From Cycloclasticus sp. 46_120_T64 (GTDB lineage Bacteria > Pseudomonadota > Gammaproteobacteria > Methylococcales > Cycloclasticaceae): a stretch of DNA of 64,000 nucleotides. The stretch covers positions 124,001 to 188,000 of the forward strand of contig MAAM01000011.1 in NCBI GenBank assembly GCA_002162695.1, given 5' to 3'. The stretch's first letter is position 1. Each line of letters opens with the position of its first letter. The notes beneath the pieces are model-generated. The model was given only the letters and a program-made list of their open reading frames with translations. It was not told the DNA's origin and ran no database searches. Positions 17,189 through 26,963 of the stretch are shown here, piece by piece. The position numbers and the translations under genes were made by a program.

Positions 17189-18010
17189 ATGAGTAGTTTG
17201 ATGCAACGACTATTAACTGCGGTCGTGCTTATTCCTATTGTCGTTTGGGTGGTGTTGTTTGCACCTGAGCGGTTTTTTTTAGTGGTGGCGAGCGTTATCG
17301 TATGGGTTGCTGCTTATGAATGGGTCGCCTTGAGTGGCGTGTTAAATAAATTACATAAAATACTGTTGGCCAGTTTGATGCTGGGTTTCGGTCATATTTT
17401 GCTGTTGCTTGATACGCAGATTTTGAGCTATTTACTGCTAGTGAGTTTAGCGTTCTGGCTGTTCATCGTACTGTTTATTATCACGTGGCCAAAGCAGCTG
17501 CTGGAGATGCGGCAACAGCCGGTGGTGATGCTATTGTTGGGTCATGTTTTATTGGGCCTTACTCTAGTGTCCTTGTACCTGTTAAGGCATTCCTTTGCCT
17601 TGGGTGCGGAACTGTTAATGTACTTATTATTATTGATATGGATTGCCGATAGCGGGGCTTATTTTGCTGGCCGTGCGCTGGGTGCGCGTAAGTTATCGGC
17701 GATTATCAGCCCGGGAAAATCGATCGAAGGAGTGGTGGGTGGTCTGCTGACTTGTTTGTTATTTGCGGTGTTTATGGCGGGTTATTTCGAGGTGGTTAAT
17801 GCACTCGGTTTTATCGGTTTGTCGTTGCTAGTTGTGCTGGTATCGGTTTATGGGGATTTATTTGAAAGCCTACTGAAGCGGCGAGCAAAGGTGAAGGATA
17901 GCGGTAATATCCTACCTGGACACGGTGGCATGCTTGACCGTATTGATAGCCTGATCGCGGCAGCACCGGTTTTTGCTGCCAGTCTACTGCTGACGGAGGT
18001 ATTGTTATGA
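17189..18010 (+). CDS. cdsA: Phosphatidate cytidylyltransferase
   Basis: Integral membrane enzyme making CDP-diacylglycerol from phosphatidate and CTP for phospholipid synthesis. The 273-aa sequence is mostly membrane segments. The C-terminal signature GNILPGHGGMLDRIDSL is preceded by ISPGKSIEGVVGG and YGDLFESLLKRRAKVKD, the classic CDS motifs. It overlaps dxr by 4 nt (ATGA), showing translational coupling. Confidence 0.97.
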   Translation: MSSLMQRLLTAVVLIPIVVWVVLFAPERFFLVVASVIVWVAAYEWVALSGVLNKLHKILLASLMLGFGHILLLLDTQILSYLLLVSLAFWLFIVLFIITWPKQLLEMRQQPVVMLLLGHVLLGLTLVSLYLLRHSFALGAELLMYLLLLIWIADSGAYFAGRALGARKLSAIISPGKSIEGVVGGLLTCLLFAVFMAGYFEVVNALGFIGLSLLVVLVSVYGDLFESLLKRRAKVKDSGNILPGHGGMLDRIDSLIAAAPVFAASLLLTEVLL

Positions 18011-19185
18011 AGTCGGTGTGTGTATTAGGTTCAACTGGCTCGATAGGCCTCAGTACCTTAGATGTTTTAAGAATTAATCAACAATCCTATCGCGTATTTG
18101 CGTTAACCGCGAATAGGAATATAGATCGCTTAGTTGAACAATGTCTGGAGTTTAAACCCTGTTTCGCGGTGGTTCCAGATGAGCAGCTCGCAGAGCAATG
18201 CCGTTTGAAAATATCCCAATCGGCGGCTGCGGCTACCGAGGTGATCTCGGGTATGGAATCGCTAGAGTTCGTCGCCAAACATCATGATGTGGATATTGTG
18301 GTTGCTGCCATTGTTGGCGCGGCGGGTCTATTATCAACCCTAGCTGCCGCACAAGCGGGTAAGAAACTACTGTTGGCGAATAAGGAAGCGTTGGTGATTT
18401 CGGGTGACTTGTTAATGTCGGCGGTGAAGGATAATAATGCGTGTTTATTGCCATTAGATAGTGAACATAATGCCTTATTTCAGTGTATGCCCGCAGGTTA
18501 TCAAGCGGGGCAAGGTGCCGCGGGTATCCGCAAGCTGATTTTAACGGCCTCGGGTGGGCCATTCCTCAATAAGCCAGCCGCTGAGTTGAGAAATGTAACG
18601 GTTGAGCAAGCCTGTGCGCACCCTAATTGGTCGATGGGGCGGAAAATATCAGTTGATTCGGCCACCATGATGAATAAAGGTTTGGAGCTTATCGAGGCGA
18701 GTTATTTATTTGCTATGCCGGCTGATTTGATTGAGGTATTGGTACACCCGCAAAGTGTGGTGCACTCGATGGTGGACTATATTGATGGTTCGGTATTGGC
18801 GCAACTGGGGAACCCCGATATGCGAACACCCATTGCGCATGCTCTGGCGTGGCCTGAGCGACAAGCAAGTGGTGTATCTCCGTTAGATTTTATGCTCAAT
18901 AAACAATTAAGTTTTGCTGCGCCGTGTTATGAGAAATTCCCCTGTTTGCGTCTAGCGTATGAAGTTTTAGCAACGAAGGGCAGTGCCCCTGCTATTTTGA
19001 ATGCGGCTAATGAGGTGGCAGTAGAGGGTTTTTTGAATAAAAAAATTCGTTTTACCGATATTCCGGTGTTGATCCAACAAGCGTTGGATACTTCAAGCAT
19101 CGAGCCGTTAGATTCCATCGATACGGTGTTACGAGTCGATAGAGTGACGCGCGAACTGACGATGCGTAATATGGAGTCGATCTGA
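18007..19185 (+). CDS. dxr: 1-deoxy-D-xylulose-5-phosphate reductoisomerase
   Basis: First committed MEP-pathway enzyme, NADPH-dependent. The N-terminal VLGSTGSIGLSTLDVL is the nucleotide-binding motif; LLANKEALV and LLPLDSEHNALFQC hold metal and substrate residues, and LTASGGPF, MNKGLELIEA and VHPQSVVHSMV follow in the canonical order. Length 392 aa. It overlaps cdsA by 4 nt and shares one base with rseP (TGATGG). With ispD and ispF downstream the window carries three MEP enzymes. Confidence 0.98.
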   Translation: MKSVCVLGSTGSIGLSTLDVLRINQQSYRVFALTANRNIDRLVEQCLEFKPCFAVVPDEQLAEQCRLKISQSAAAATEVISGMESLEFVAKHHDVDIVVAAIVGAAGLLSTLAAAQAGKKLLLANKEALVISGDLLMSAVKDNNACLLPLDSEHNALFQCMPAGYQAGQGAAGIRKLILTASGGPFLNKPAAELRNVTVEQACAHPNWSMGRKISVDSATMMNKGLELIEASYLFAMPADLIEVLVHPQSVVHSMVDYIDGSVLAQLGNPDMRTPIAHALAWPERQASGVSPLDFMLNKQLSFAAPCYEKFPCLRLAYEVLATKGSAPAILNAANEVAVEGFLNKKIRFTDIPVLIQQALDTSSIEPLDSIDTVLRVDRVTRELTMRNMESI

Positions 19186-20543
19186 TGGAATTTATTACCT
19201 CCTTGATTGCATTTGTGGTGGTGCTGGGGCTTTTAGTCACGGTGCATGAATTTGGTCACTTTTGGGTGGCTAGGCGCTGTGGCGTTAAGGTGCTGCGTTT
19301 TTCGGTTGGCTTTGGTAAGCCGCTGATTAAGTTTAAACGGAAAAATGACCTCACTGAATACGTTATTGCCGGTATTCCCTTGGGTGGCTATGTCAAAATG
19401 CTGGACGAGAATGAAGCGGAGGTGAAAGCCGAAGATAAGCACCTCGCCTTTAATAATAAACCTTTATTCAGCCGATTCCTTATCGTGCTAGCGGGTCCTG
19501 CATTTAATCTCATTTTTGCCTTGATCGCATTTTGGTTGATTTTACTGATTGGCGAAGAAGGTTTGAGACCGGTGGTGGGTGGTTTTACCAAGGACGGCAT
19601 TGCGATTCATTCGACGATCGAGGTGGGGGATGAGATTGTTAGTGTGAATGGCCGGCCTGCACCTATCTGGCGGGTTGCCGCCGGTTTGATGAGCAGTGAA
19701 ATGTTGGATCAAGGGCGTTTCGAGCTGACCGTGGCAAAACCTGGTGGACAGTTTGCTACGGTTGTTATAGAAAATACGGACGCCGAGCTGCCGGATGCCT
19801 CGGCGATGTTGCATAGCATTGGCATACTACCGCGCACGCCTGTGTTAGCGGCCGTTATTGGTGAGGTAGTGAAAAATGAGGCGGCCGACAAGGCGGGGTT
19901 GCTGGCGGGTGACTTAATCGTCTCGGTGAATCAGCAAGAGATTAACAGCTGGGGAGAATGGGTCTCTGCTACTCGAGCTAACCCAGCTACGCCGATGGCT
20001 GTGTCGCTACTTAGAGGGGGGCAGGTGGTGCAATTAAATCTGACACCCAAACGCATCAAGGATGGTTCAAAGTGGATTGGACGGATTGGTGTTTCAGCGT
20101 TGATTGATAGCGATTTGTACGATGGTTTTTATACCAGTTACTCTTTGGGAGCGGTAGATGCTATCGGCGAAGCGGCAAAACAAACCCTGAGCTACTCTTT
20201 GTTGACGGTTAAATTGATTGCTCGGATGGTGCTCGGCGAGGCCTCATTAAATAACTTAAGCGGGCCGATCAGCATTGCGCAATACGCCGGAAAATCTGCG
20301 TCTATAGGCTTGCTTGCCTTCTTGAAGTTTCTAGCATTTGTTAGCCTAAGCCTAGGCGTGATGAATTTGCTGCCGATCCCGATGTTGGATGGTGGTCATT
20401 TGATGTTTTATTTGCTAGAAGCGATTAAGGGTAAGCCGGTTTCTGAAAAAGTACAGGCGGGCTTTATGCGTATAGGTATGCTCGCCTTAGTTGCCTTGAT
20501 GCTGACAGCGGTGTTTGTTGACCTGAGCCGTTTATTTAGCTAA
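19185..20543 (+). CDS. rseP: RIP metalloprotease RseP
   Basis: Inner-membrane site-2 protease that releases sigma-E activity by cleaving anti-sigma RseA and also clears signal peptides. The zinc motif HEFGHF is in the first membrane segment, two PDZ domains occupy about residues 105-300, and LLPIPMLDGGHL in a late membrane segment supplies the third ligand. Length 452 aa, as in E. coli. It starts on the last base of dxr. Position before bamA is the usual one. Confidence 0.97.
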   Translation: MEFITSLIAFVVVLGLLVTVHEFGHFWVARRCGVKVLRFSVGFGKPLIKFKRKNDLTEYVIAGIPLGGYVKMLDENEAEVKAEDKHLAFNNKPLFSRFLIVLAGPAFNLIFALIAFWLILLIGEEGLRPVVGGFTKDGIAIHSTIEVGDEIVSVNGRPAPIWRVAAGLMSSEMLDQGRFELTVAKPGGQFATVVIENTDAELPDASAMLHSIGILPRTPVLAAVIGEVVKNEAADKAGLLAGDLIVSVNQQEINSWGEWVSATRANPATPMAVSLLRGGQVVQLNLTPKRIKDGSKWIGRIGVSALIDSDLYDGFYTSYSLGAVDAIGEAAKQTLSYSLLTVKLIARMVLGEASLNNLSGPISIAQYAGKSASIGLLAFLKFLAFVSLSLGVMNLLPIPMLDGGHLMFYLLEAIKGKPVSEKVQAGFMRIGMLALVALMLTAVFVDLSRLFS

Positions 20544-20556
20544 ATAAAAATACGTA

Positions 20557-20585
20557 TTGAGTCGACTTGCTGTTTTATCTATACT
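20557..20585 (+). promoter_or_regulatory. Predicted sigma-70 promoter for bamA-skp-lpxD
   Basis: TTGAGT (20557-20562), 17-nt spacer, TATACT (20580-20585), about 40 nt before the bamA GTG. It would give bamA and the lipid A genes a supply independent of read-through from rseP. I saw no clear sigma-E type sequence here. Confidence 0.55.
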
Positions 20586-20624
20586 GACTCGTTATAAATA
20601 AAAACCTATAAAAATAAGTTTCCT

Positions 20625-22919
20625 GTGATAAAAATAATTAGATCGACCCTCATAACTTTTTCATTAGTCGCCTTGTTTGTTGGCTCAAGCTTGGTGGTCG
20701 CTGCGGAATCGTTTGTTATCAAAGACATCAAGGTGAATGGCTTGCAACGTATTACCGCCGGTGCTGTTTTTAATGCCTTGAGTATTAAACTGGGTGATGA
20801 GTTTAGTGATCAGCGTTCTGGCGATGCTATTCGCGAATTATTTGGCATGGGGTTTTTTAGTGATGTCAGTATCGATCAAAACGCCGATGTATTGATTATT
20901 AATGTGACAGAGCGTCCTGCGATAACGAGCATTGAGTTAGACGGTAATAAAGATATTGAAACAGAGCAACTACTAACGGCCTTTGAAGACGTAGGTATGG
21001 CGGTTGGCCGTGTTTTTAACCCCTTGGTACTGGATAAGGTGAAAAAGGAGTTATTACAGCAGTATTATAATAATGGTAAGTATTCAGCTAGTGTAGAAAC
21101 AAAGGTGACCACACTGGAAAGAAACCGTGTTGCGATACTCATTAATGTGAGTGAGGGTTCAGCGGCGAGTATTAAGAAGATTAATATAGTCGGTAATAAA
21201 TCGTTTTCTGATGAGGAGATACTGGGTTCATTTGAATTAACGGGGCCAACGCTCATTTCTTTCTATACCAATAGTGATCAATACTCTAAGCAGAAGCTGT
21301 CTGCGGATATCGAACGGTTAAGTTCTTTTTATCAAGACCGTGGTTATATTAACTTTAAAGTTGAGTCCACTCAGGTGTCGATTAGCCCGGATGAGAATGG
21401 AATTTATATTACGATTAATGTTAAAGAAGGTGTCGTACACACGGTTAGTGAGGTCAAGTTGGCCGGCGAGTTAGTTGTTAGTCCCGATAAATTAATTCCA
21501 TTTGTCAGTGTGCAGCCGGACGATATTTTTTCTAGGAAAAAAGCGACACAAACCTCCGAGAATATCACCACCTTACTCGGTCATGAGGGGTATTCTTTTG
21601 CTAACGTTAATATGATTCCAGAAATTGACGCGGAAACATCGACGGTAAAAATAACCTTTTTTGTCGACCCGGGTAAGCGGGTGTATGTACGTCGTGTGAT
21701 TATGCAAGGTAATGTTAAAACACGTGATGAGGTTTTGAGGCGTGAAGTTCGCCAAATGGAAGCTGCACCAATTTCCACCTTGCAAGTCGAACGTTCGAAA
21801 GACCGCCTCTCTCGTTTGGGGCATTTTGATGAAGTTGATGTAGAAACACCTGCCGTCGCCGGCACTAATGACCAAGTTGACGTGATATATTCGGTGAAAG
21901 AAAAATCATCCGGTAATATCTTGGCAGGTGCTGGATTTTCACAATCTCAAGGCTTGGTACTGAATGCGAGCATCAGTCAGAATAACTTTTTAGGCACGGG
22001 TAAACGGATGAGTGCCAGTTTCAATAATAGTGATGTGAATACGGTTTATAGCTTGGGTTATACCAATCCTTATTACACCATCGATGGGGTTAGCCGAGGT
22101 TTTAATATCAGTTACCGAACCACTGATGCCGAAGAAGCGAATACCTCTGATTATTCCACCGAAACATTTAATACTGGGGTGAACTTTGGCCTACCGCTGA
22201 ATGAACGCGATAGAGTGGGGCTTGGTTTTGATATTGAGTTTACCTCACTTGATATTGATGACAGTTTGGTGGTTAACCGGATTAGTGATTTTGTGCGTGA
22301 GAATGGCGACTCTTATACTAATTTCAAGCTGTCGGCTAGCTGGGGCACCGATTCACGTAATAGAGCCGTCTTTGCGAATAAAGGTGGTTCTAAACGATTA
22401 TCTGGAATTATTACGCTGCCGGGTTCAGACCTAGAATTTTATAAGTTGACCTATAACCAAAAACATTATTTTGCCGTTACCAAACATACAACCCTGTATT
22501 TAAATGGTAACTTCGGTTATGGCGATTCATATGGTGATGCCGAATCATTACCATTTTTTGAAAATTATTATGCCGGTGGTAAGAACTCGGTGCGTGGTTT
22601 CACCGATAATACCCTAGGCCCTAAAGACGAATTTGGTGATGCGATCGGTGGTAGTGTTAAATTGGTCGGTAATGCTGAATACATCTTTCCTGTGCCGTTC
22701 ATGCCTGAAAGTAAAACGGTTCGGCTGAGTACTTTTATGGATGCGGGTAATGTATACGATGATGAAATTGATGTCGGTGATTTACGCTATTCAGTCGGTG
22801 TCTCAGCGAAATGGCTATCGCCATTTGGCGCTTTATCGGTTAGTTTAGCGATGCCGCTGAATGATGATGAAGACGATGAAGTTCAAGTATTCCAGTTCTC
22901 ATTTGGCTCTGGTATTTAA
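20625..22919 (+). CDS. bamA: Outer membrane protein assembly factor BamA
   Basis: Core of the BAM complex inserting beta-barrel proteins. A signal peptide (about residues 1-27, ending VVAAES) is followed by five POTRA domains (first FVIKDIKVNGLQRITAGAVF) and a 16-strand barrel from about residue 430. The barrel contains the loop-6 VRGF motif (NSVRGFTDNTLGP). Length 764 aa. The start is GTG 20625 with no strong ribosome-binding site. The last residues FSFGSGI end in Ile rather than the more usual aromatic. Followed by skp, as expected. Confidence 0.97.
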   Translation: MIKIIRSTLITFSLVALFVGSSLVVAAESFVIKDIKVNGLQRITAGAVFNALSIKLGDEFSDQRSGDAIRELFGMGFFSDVSIDQNADVLIINVTERPAITSIELDGNKDIETEQLLTAFEDVGMAVGRVFNPLVLDKVKKELLQQYYNNGKYSASVETKVTTLERNRVAILINVSEGSAASIKKINIVGNKSFSDEEILGSFELTGPTLISFYTNSDQYSKQKLSADIERLSSFYQDRGYINFKVESTQVSISPDENGIYITINVKEGVVHTVSEVKLAGELVVSPDKLIPFVSVQPDDIFSRKKATQTSENITTLLGHEGYSFANVNMIPEIDAETSTVKITFFVDPGKRVYVRRVIMQGNVKTRDEVLRREVRQMEAAPISTLQVERSKDRLSRLGHFDEVDVETPAVAGTNDQVDVIYSVKEKSSGNILAGAGFSQSQGLVLNASISQNNFLGTGKRMSASFNNSDVNTVYSLGYTNPYYTIDGVSRGFNISYRTTDAEEANTSDYSTETFNTGVNFGLPLNERDRVGLGFDIEFTSLDIDDSLVVNRISDFVRENGDSYTNFKLSASWGTDSRNRAVFANKGGSKRLSGIITLPGSDLEFYKLTYNQKHYFAVTKHTTLYLNGNFGYGDSYGDAESLPFFENYYAGGKNSVRGFTDNTLGPKDEFGDAIGGSVKLVGNAEYIFPVPFMPESKTVRLSTFMDAGNVYDDEIDVGDLRYSVGVSAKWLSPFGALSVSLAMPLNDDEDDEVQVFQFSFGSGI

Positions 22920-22951
22920 TTTTTAGGATTTAACCCTGTAGGAGATATAAA

Positions 22952-23461
22952 TTGAAATTTATTAAGCAGATTATAGTGGCGAGTGTTCTCACCATTGCTT
23001 TAGTTAGTTCGGTACAAGCCACGGAAATTAAAGTGGGTTTTGTGAATGTTGCTAGAATTTTAGAAAAAGCCCCGCAAGCTGAAACGGCTAAAATAGCGTT
23101 GGAAAAAGAGTTTTCTCCAAGAAATAAACGCCTATTAGCCAGTCAAAAAACGATTAAAAAATTAGACGAAAAGATCGTACGTGATGCGAAAATGATGACT
23201 GAAAGCAAGTTACGCAAACTTCAGCGTGATGTGCTTGAGAAAAAACGTGCGCTTAAACGAGATCAAGAAGAATTTAGAGAAGACTTTAACCTCAGACGTA
23301 ATGAAGAGTTAGCTAAGTTACAACGCTTAGTATTTGAGGCGATTAAAGGTTTGTCTGAGGCTGAGAAGTTTGACTTAGTACTACACGATGGTGTTGTGTA
23401 TGCCAGTTCTGCGGTGGATATTACAGCGAAAGTACAGCAACGATTAGCGTCGCTTAAATAG
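22952..23461 (+). CDS. skp: Periplasmic chaperone Skp/OmpH
   Basis: Trimeric chaperone holding unfolded outer-membrane proteins in the periplasm. The signal peptide ends near residue 23 (SSVQA-TEIKVGFV). KVGFVNVARILEKAPQ is the family's N-terminal strand, and the middle (about 50-130) is a charged coiled coil forming the tentacles. Length 169 aa. It uses a TTG start at 22952 behind GGAGATATAAA. It sits between bamA and lpxD in the standard order. Confidence 0.94.
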   Translation: MKFIKQIIVASVLTIALVSSVQATEIKVGFVNVARILEKAPQAETAKIALEKEFSPRNKRLLASQKTIKKLDEKIVRDAKMMTESKLRKLQRDVLEKKRALKRDQEEFREDFNLRRNEELAKLQRLVFEAIKGLSEAEKFDLVLHDGVVYASSAVDITAKVQQRLASLK

Positions 23462-23478
23462 TCAATAAGGGGCTGTTG

Positions 23479-24513
23479 TTGAATATTTCTCTAGAAGAGA
23501 TTGCCGCTCGTATTGGTGCGCAGTTAGTTGGTGACCCTGAACACAGGATAAACTCTTGTTCTACGTTAATTAGCGCTGATGCTGATCAATTATCATTTAT
23601 TTACGATAAAAAGTATTTGCCAGCACTACAGCAAAGTAAGGCTGGGGTGGTTATTTTATCGGCTCAGTTTGCCGCTGATTGCCCCGCCCATGCGTTGATT
23701 GTTGAAAACCCCTATTTAGCTTATGCCAAGGCGGCAAGCTTTATACACTCAAAAGCTAAGGCAGTTGGAAGCATTCATCCGTCTGCTGTAATGGGTGAAA
23801 ATAGCCGTATCGCAGATGATTGTGTGATTGCGGCGAATGTGGTAATCGGCGATAACGTCCATATTGGCCGTGGTGGTAAAATTGGCCCAGGTTCAGTACT
23901 CGGGGACGACATAATTATCGGTGAAAATGTAAATATCATTGCTAACGTTACGATTACTGACGGATGCCGTTTAGGTGATGGTGTGAGCTTACACCCGGGT
24001 TGTGTAATCGGCTCTGATGGTTTTGGTTATGCACCGGCAGAAAACAGAGCTTGGTGTAAAATACCCCAGCTTGGCGTGGTGGTGATTGGCGATAATGTGG
24101 ATGTTGGTGCTAATACGACGATTGATTGTGGCGCGTTAGATAATACCGTTATTGGCAATGGGGTGAAAATTGACAACCTTGTACAAATTGCACATAACGT
24201 CGAAATAGGGGAGCACTCGGCGATAGCCGCCTGTACCGGTATTGCTGGCAGTACTAAAATTGGCAAACACTGTACCTTAGCCGGTGGTGTTGGTTTAGTA
24301 GGCCACCTGACAGTTGCGGATAACGTACACGTGACGGGCATGACGATGGTCACGCACTCGATTAAACAGGCGGGTGCCTACTCATCGGGAACACCCTTTC
24401 AAAGTAATAGTGCTTGGCTAAAAAATGCTGTGCGATTTAAGCAGCTCGATGCACTAACAAAAAAAATCAATAAATTAATTAAAACAAATAAGGAAAATGA
24501 TGGCGCACGATGA
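23479..24513 (+). CDS. lpxD: UDP-3-O-(3-hydroxyacyl)glucosamine N-acyltransferase
   Basis: Third lipid A pathway enzyme, adding the N-linked acyl chain. An N-terminal uridine-binding domain (about 1-100) precedes a left-handed beta-helix of hexapeptide repeats. SDGFGYAP, TTIDCGALDNT and IDNLVQIAHNVEIGEHS contain the substrate and catalytic His residues. Two TTG codons compete. I prefer 23479 because AAGGGG ends 6 nt upstream of it but only 3 nt upstream of 23476. It overlaps fabZ by 14-17 nt. Confidence 0.95.
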   Translation: MNISLEEIAARIGAQLVGDPEHRINSCSTLISADADQLSFIYDKKYLPALQQSKAGVVILSAQFAADCPAHALIVENPYLAYAKAASFIHSKAKAVGSIHPSAVMGENSRIADDCVIAANVVIGDNVHIGRGGKIGPGSVLGDDIIIGENVNIIANVTITDGCRLGDGVSLHPGCVIGSDGFGYAPAENRAWCKIPQLGVVVIGDNVDVGANTTIDCGALDNTVIGNGVKIDNLVQIAHNVEIGEHSAIAACTGIAGSTKIGKHCTLAGGVGLVGHLTVADNVHVTGMTMVTHSIKQAGAYSSGTPFQSNSAWLKNAVRFKQLDALTKKINKLIKTNKENDGAR

Positions 24514-24949
24514 TGTAAGAAAAGTAATGGAATTTCTACCGCACCGTTATCCTTTCTTGATGATCGATAGAGTGGTTGAGTATGAAGCCGGAAAGCGTTT
24601 ACTGGCATTAAAAAATGTTTCTTATAATGAACCGCAATTTACTGGGCATTTTCCGCATAACCCGATTTTCCCAGGGGTGTTAATTCTTGAAGCGCTAGCG
24701 CAAGCCACCGGCTTACTTTCTATGAAGACTTTAACCGACCGCGGTGAAGACTTTGGCGAGTATTATTTAGTCGGAGTGGATAACGCTCGATTTAAGCGCT
24801 CGGTAGTGCCGGGGGATCAGCTGATGGTTGAAGTGATTTATAAAAAAGACCGGCGTAATATATGGTCATTCGAAACCAAGGCGACGGTTGATGGGCAGCT
24901 TGTTGTTCGTGCGGATATTATGTGCGCAGCGAAGGAATCGACTAAATGA
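24500..24949 (+). CDS. fabZ: 3-hydroxyacyl-[acyl-carrier-protein] dehydratase FabZ
   Basis: Hot-dog-fold dehydratase of fatty acid elongation. LPHRYPFLMIDRV opens the fold and the catalytic His/Glu lie in GHFPHNPIFPGVLILEALAQ. About 149 aa. Two ATGs lie in tandem. The second at 24500 has better spacing from AAGGA than 24497. The gene overlaps the lpxD end and shares ATGA with lpxA, tying fatty acid and lipid A supply together as in other gammaproteobacteria. Confidence 0.97.
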   Translation: MAHDDVRKVMEFLPHRYPFLMIDRVVEYEAGKRLLALKNVSYNEPQFTGHFPHNPIFPGVLILEALAQATGLLSMKTLTDRGEDFGEYYLVGVDNARFKRSVVPGDQLMVEVIYKKDRRNIWSFETKATVDGQLVVRADIMCAAKESTK

Positions 24950-25716
24950 TTCACCCTACGGCCATTATCGACGCTAGTGCCAGTATTGCAGACGATGTAA
25001 GCATTGGTCCCTATACGGTGATTGGGGCGAATGTTTCGATTGATTCTGGGACTAAAATAAACTCCCACGTGACCATTAACGGCACGACAAAAATTGGTAA
25101 GAATAATCGAATCTACCAGTTTTCCTCAATTGGAGAAGACCCACAAGATAAAAAATATGCGGGAGAACCATCTTTTTTAGAGATTGGCGATAATAACGAA
25201 ATACGTGAATTTACCAGCATTCATCGTGGCACGACACAAGATAAGAATATTACTAAAATTGGTAGTAATAACCTATTTATGGCTTATTGTCATGTTGCGC
25301 ATGACTGTGTCATTGCTGATGATGTGATTCTGGCTAACGCGGCTTCCCTTGCTGGGCATGTGCATATTGGTCAAAATGTGATTTTAGGCGGTTTTTCGAT
25401 TGTGCATCAATTTTGTCAATTGGGTGACCATTGTTTTTCAGCGATGGGCAGTGCGATTACTAAAGACGTACCACCTTTCGTGATGGTCGGTGGACGGCCA
25501 ACCAAACCACATGGTATTAACGCGGTGGGTTTAGATCGACGTGGGTTTTCCAAAGAGGCTGTTTTACAAATAAAACGGGCCTATAAAACCCTGTATAAAT
25601 CAGGACTTAAGTTGGTCGAAGCCAACGAACAACTGGCGGTTATGGCTGAGTCTCAACCCGAGCTGCAAGTGATGGTTGATTTTTTACAGAATTCAAACCG
25701 TGGCATCATGCGTTAG
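24946..25716 (+). CDS. lpxA: UDP-N-acetylglucosamine acyltransferase
   Basis: First lipid A enzyme. It is a trimeric left-handed beta-helix of hexapeptide repeats (IHPTAIIDASASIADDVSIG) followed by an alpha-helical tail. The catalytic His lies in MAYCHVAHDC, and HVHIGQNVILGGFSIVHQFC and RRGFSKEAV are family signatures. Length 256 aa. Starts within the fabZ stop (ATGA). Confidence 0.98.
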   Translation: MIHPTAIIDASASIADDVSIGPYTVIGANVSIDSGTKINSHVTINGTTKIGKNNRIYQFSSIGEDPQDKKYAGEPSFLEIGDNNEIREFTSIHRGTTQDKNITKIGSNNLFMAYCHVAHDCVIADDVILANAASLAGHVHIGQNVILGGFSIVHQFCQLGDHCFSAMGSAITKDVPPFVMVGGRPTKPHGINAVGLDRRGFSKEAVLQIKRAYKTLYKSGLKLVEANEQLAVMAESQPELQVMVDFLQNSNRGIMR

Positions 25717-25806
25717 TAGCGACAGCTATCTTGGATTTGAGTCTTTCAACCCAAGGTTGTAGTTTTTTCTTTTCTTATTCGTTTGACTATTGGAATCGTC
25801 TCCTCA

Positions 25807-26961
25807 GTGATAAATACGCCTATAAAAATCATGATGGTTGCTGGAGAGCACTCTGGCGATATCCTTGCCGCGGGCTTGATCAAGCGGTTACGTGAAATAT
25901 ATCCGCATGCGGTGTTTTCAGGCATTGGCGGGCAGCGCATGATGGCGGAAGGTTTTGAAAGCCTATATCCGATGTCAAAATTGTCTGTTTTTGGTTTGTT
26001 CGAGGTGATTAAGCACCTGCCTGAACTATTATCGATTAGAAAGAATCTAAAGAAACGCATCATTGTCGAACAGCCAGATGTGTTTATTGGCATTGATGCG
26101 CCTGATTTTAATTTAAAACTGGAGCGCGACTTGTTCCAAATAGGTATTAAGACGGTGCACTATGTGAGCCCAACGGTATGGGCTTGGCGTCCGAAGCGGA
26201 TAAAAAAACTGATAGGCTCCCTCAATGCGCTACTGTGCATTTTTCCATTTGAGGAAACCTATTTTGCGCCGACTAAGGTTCCGGCCTACTTTATTGGCCA
26301 TCCGCTAGCCGATGAATATAAGCGCTTAGCCGAGAGCAAGTCGGTTGATAGGGTTAAGGGCGCCGTATCGACGGTGTTGACGATGATGCCTGGTAGTCGT
26401 ACCGGTGAGTTAAACCGGCATAGCATGATCTTTATTCGTGCGGCAGAAATATGTGCCGCCAGCATCGAAAACTTAAAAGTATTGGTGCCGATGCCCGATC
26501 AAGCCGCGGCCGATGTTTTTAGTGCCATTTATCAATCATCTGCGGCGAGACTCGACTTAGATATTAAGCTAATGGCGTCGAGCGAAATGATCGCTGAGGC
26601 CGATTTGGTTCTAGTGGCGTCCGGTACGGCAACCTTAGAAGTGATGTTATTAAAAAAACCAATGGTGGTGGCTTATAAATTATCACCATTAACGACGTGG
26701 GCCTTTAAAACGTTTGATTTATTGAAGGCTGCTTATGTGTCGATGCCTAATCTGATTGCTAATAAACCCTTGGTGAAAGAGTTTTTACACGAAAAGATGA
26801 CCGCTGAAGCGCTCGCTACTGAATTAATTAGCCTGTATACAGATCAGGTACGTGTCGATGATATGGTGAGTCAGTTTGATGACATGTCACAGGCTATTAG
26901 TTGCGATGCGGATCAACAAGCGGCAAAGATAGTCGGCCGTGTTATTTCTGGTGAGATCTGA
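25807..26961 (+). CDS. lpxB: Lipid-A-disaccharide synthase
   Basis: GT19 glycosyltransferase joining UDP-diacylglucosamine and lipid X. The N-terminal IKIMMVAGEHSGDILAAGLI, FIGIDAPDFN, YVSPTVWAWRPKR and VASGTATLEVMLL are diagnostic. The track begins at TTG 25783 (392 aa). I prefer GTG 25807 (384 aa), which gives the usual short N-terminus, but neither has a clear ribosome-binding site. The 66-90 nt before it contains small CTTGG/CCAAG and CAACC/GGTTG inverted repeats and a T-rich stretch, possibly an attenuator. Confidence 0.95.
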   Translation: MINTPIKIMMVAGEHSGDILAAGLIKRLREIYPHAVFSGIGGQRMMAEGFESLYPMSKLSVFGLFEVIKHLPELLSIRKNLKKRIIVEQPDVFIGIDAPDFNLKLERDLFQIGIKTVHYVSPTVWAWRPKRIKKLIGSLNALLCIFPFEETYFAPTKVPAYFIGHPLADEYKRLAESKSVDRVKGAVSTVLTMMPGSRTGELNRHSMIFIRAAEICAASIENLKVLVPMPDQAAADVFSAIYQSSAARLDLDIKLMASSEMIAEADLVLVASGTATLEVMLLKKPMVVAYKLSPLTTWAFKTFDLLKAAYVSMPNLIANKPLVKEFLHEKMTAEALATELISLYTDQVRVDDMVSQFDDMSQAISCDADQQAAKIVGRVISGEI

Positions 26962-26963
26962 AA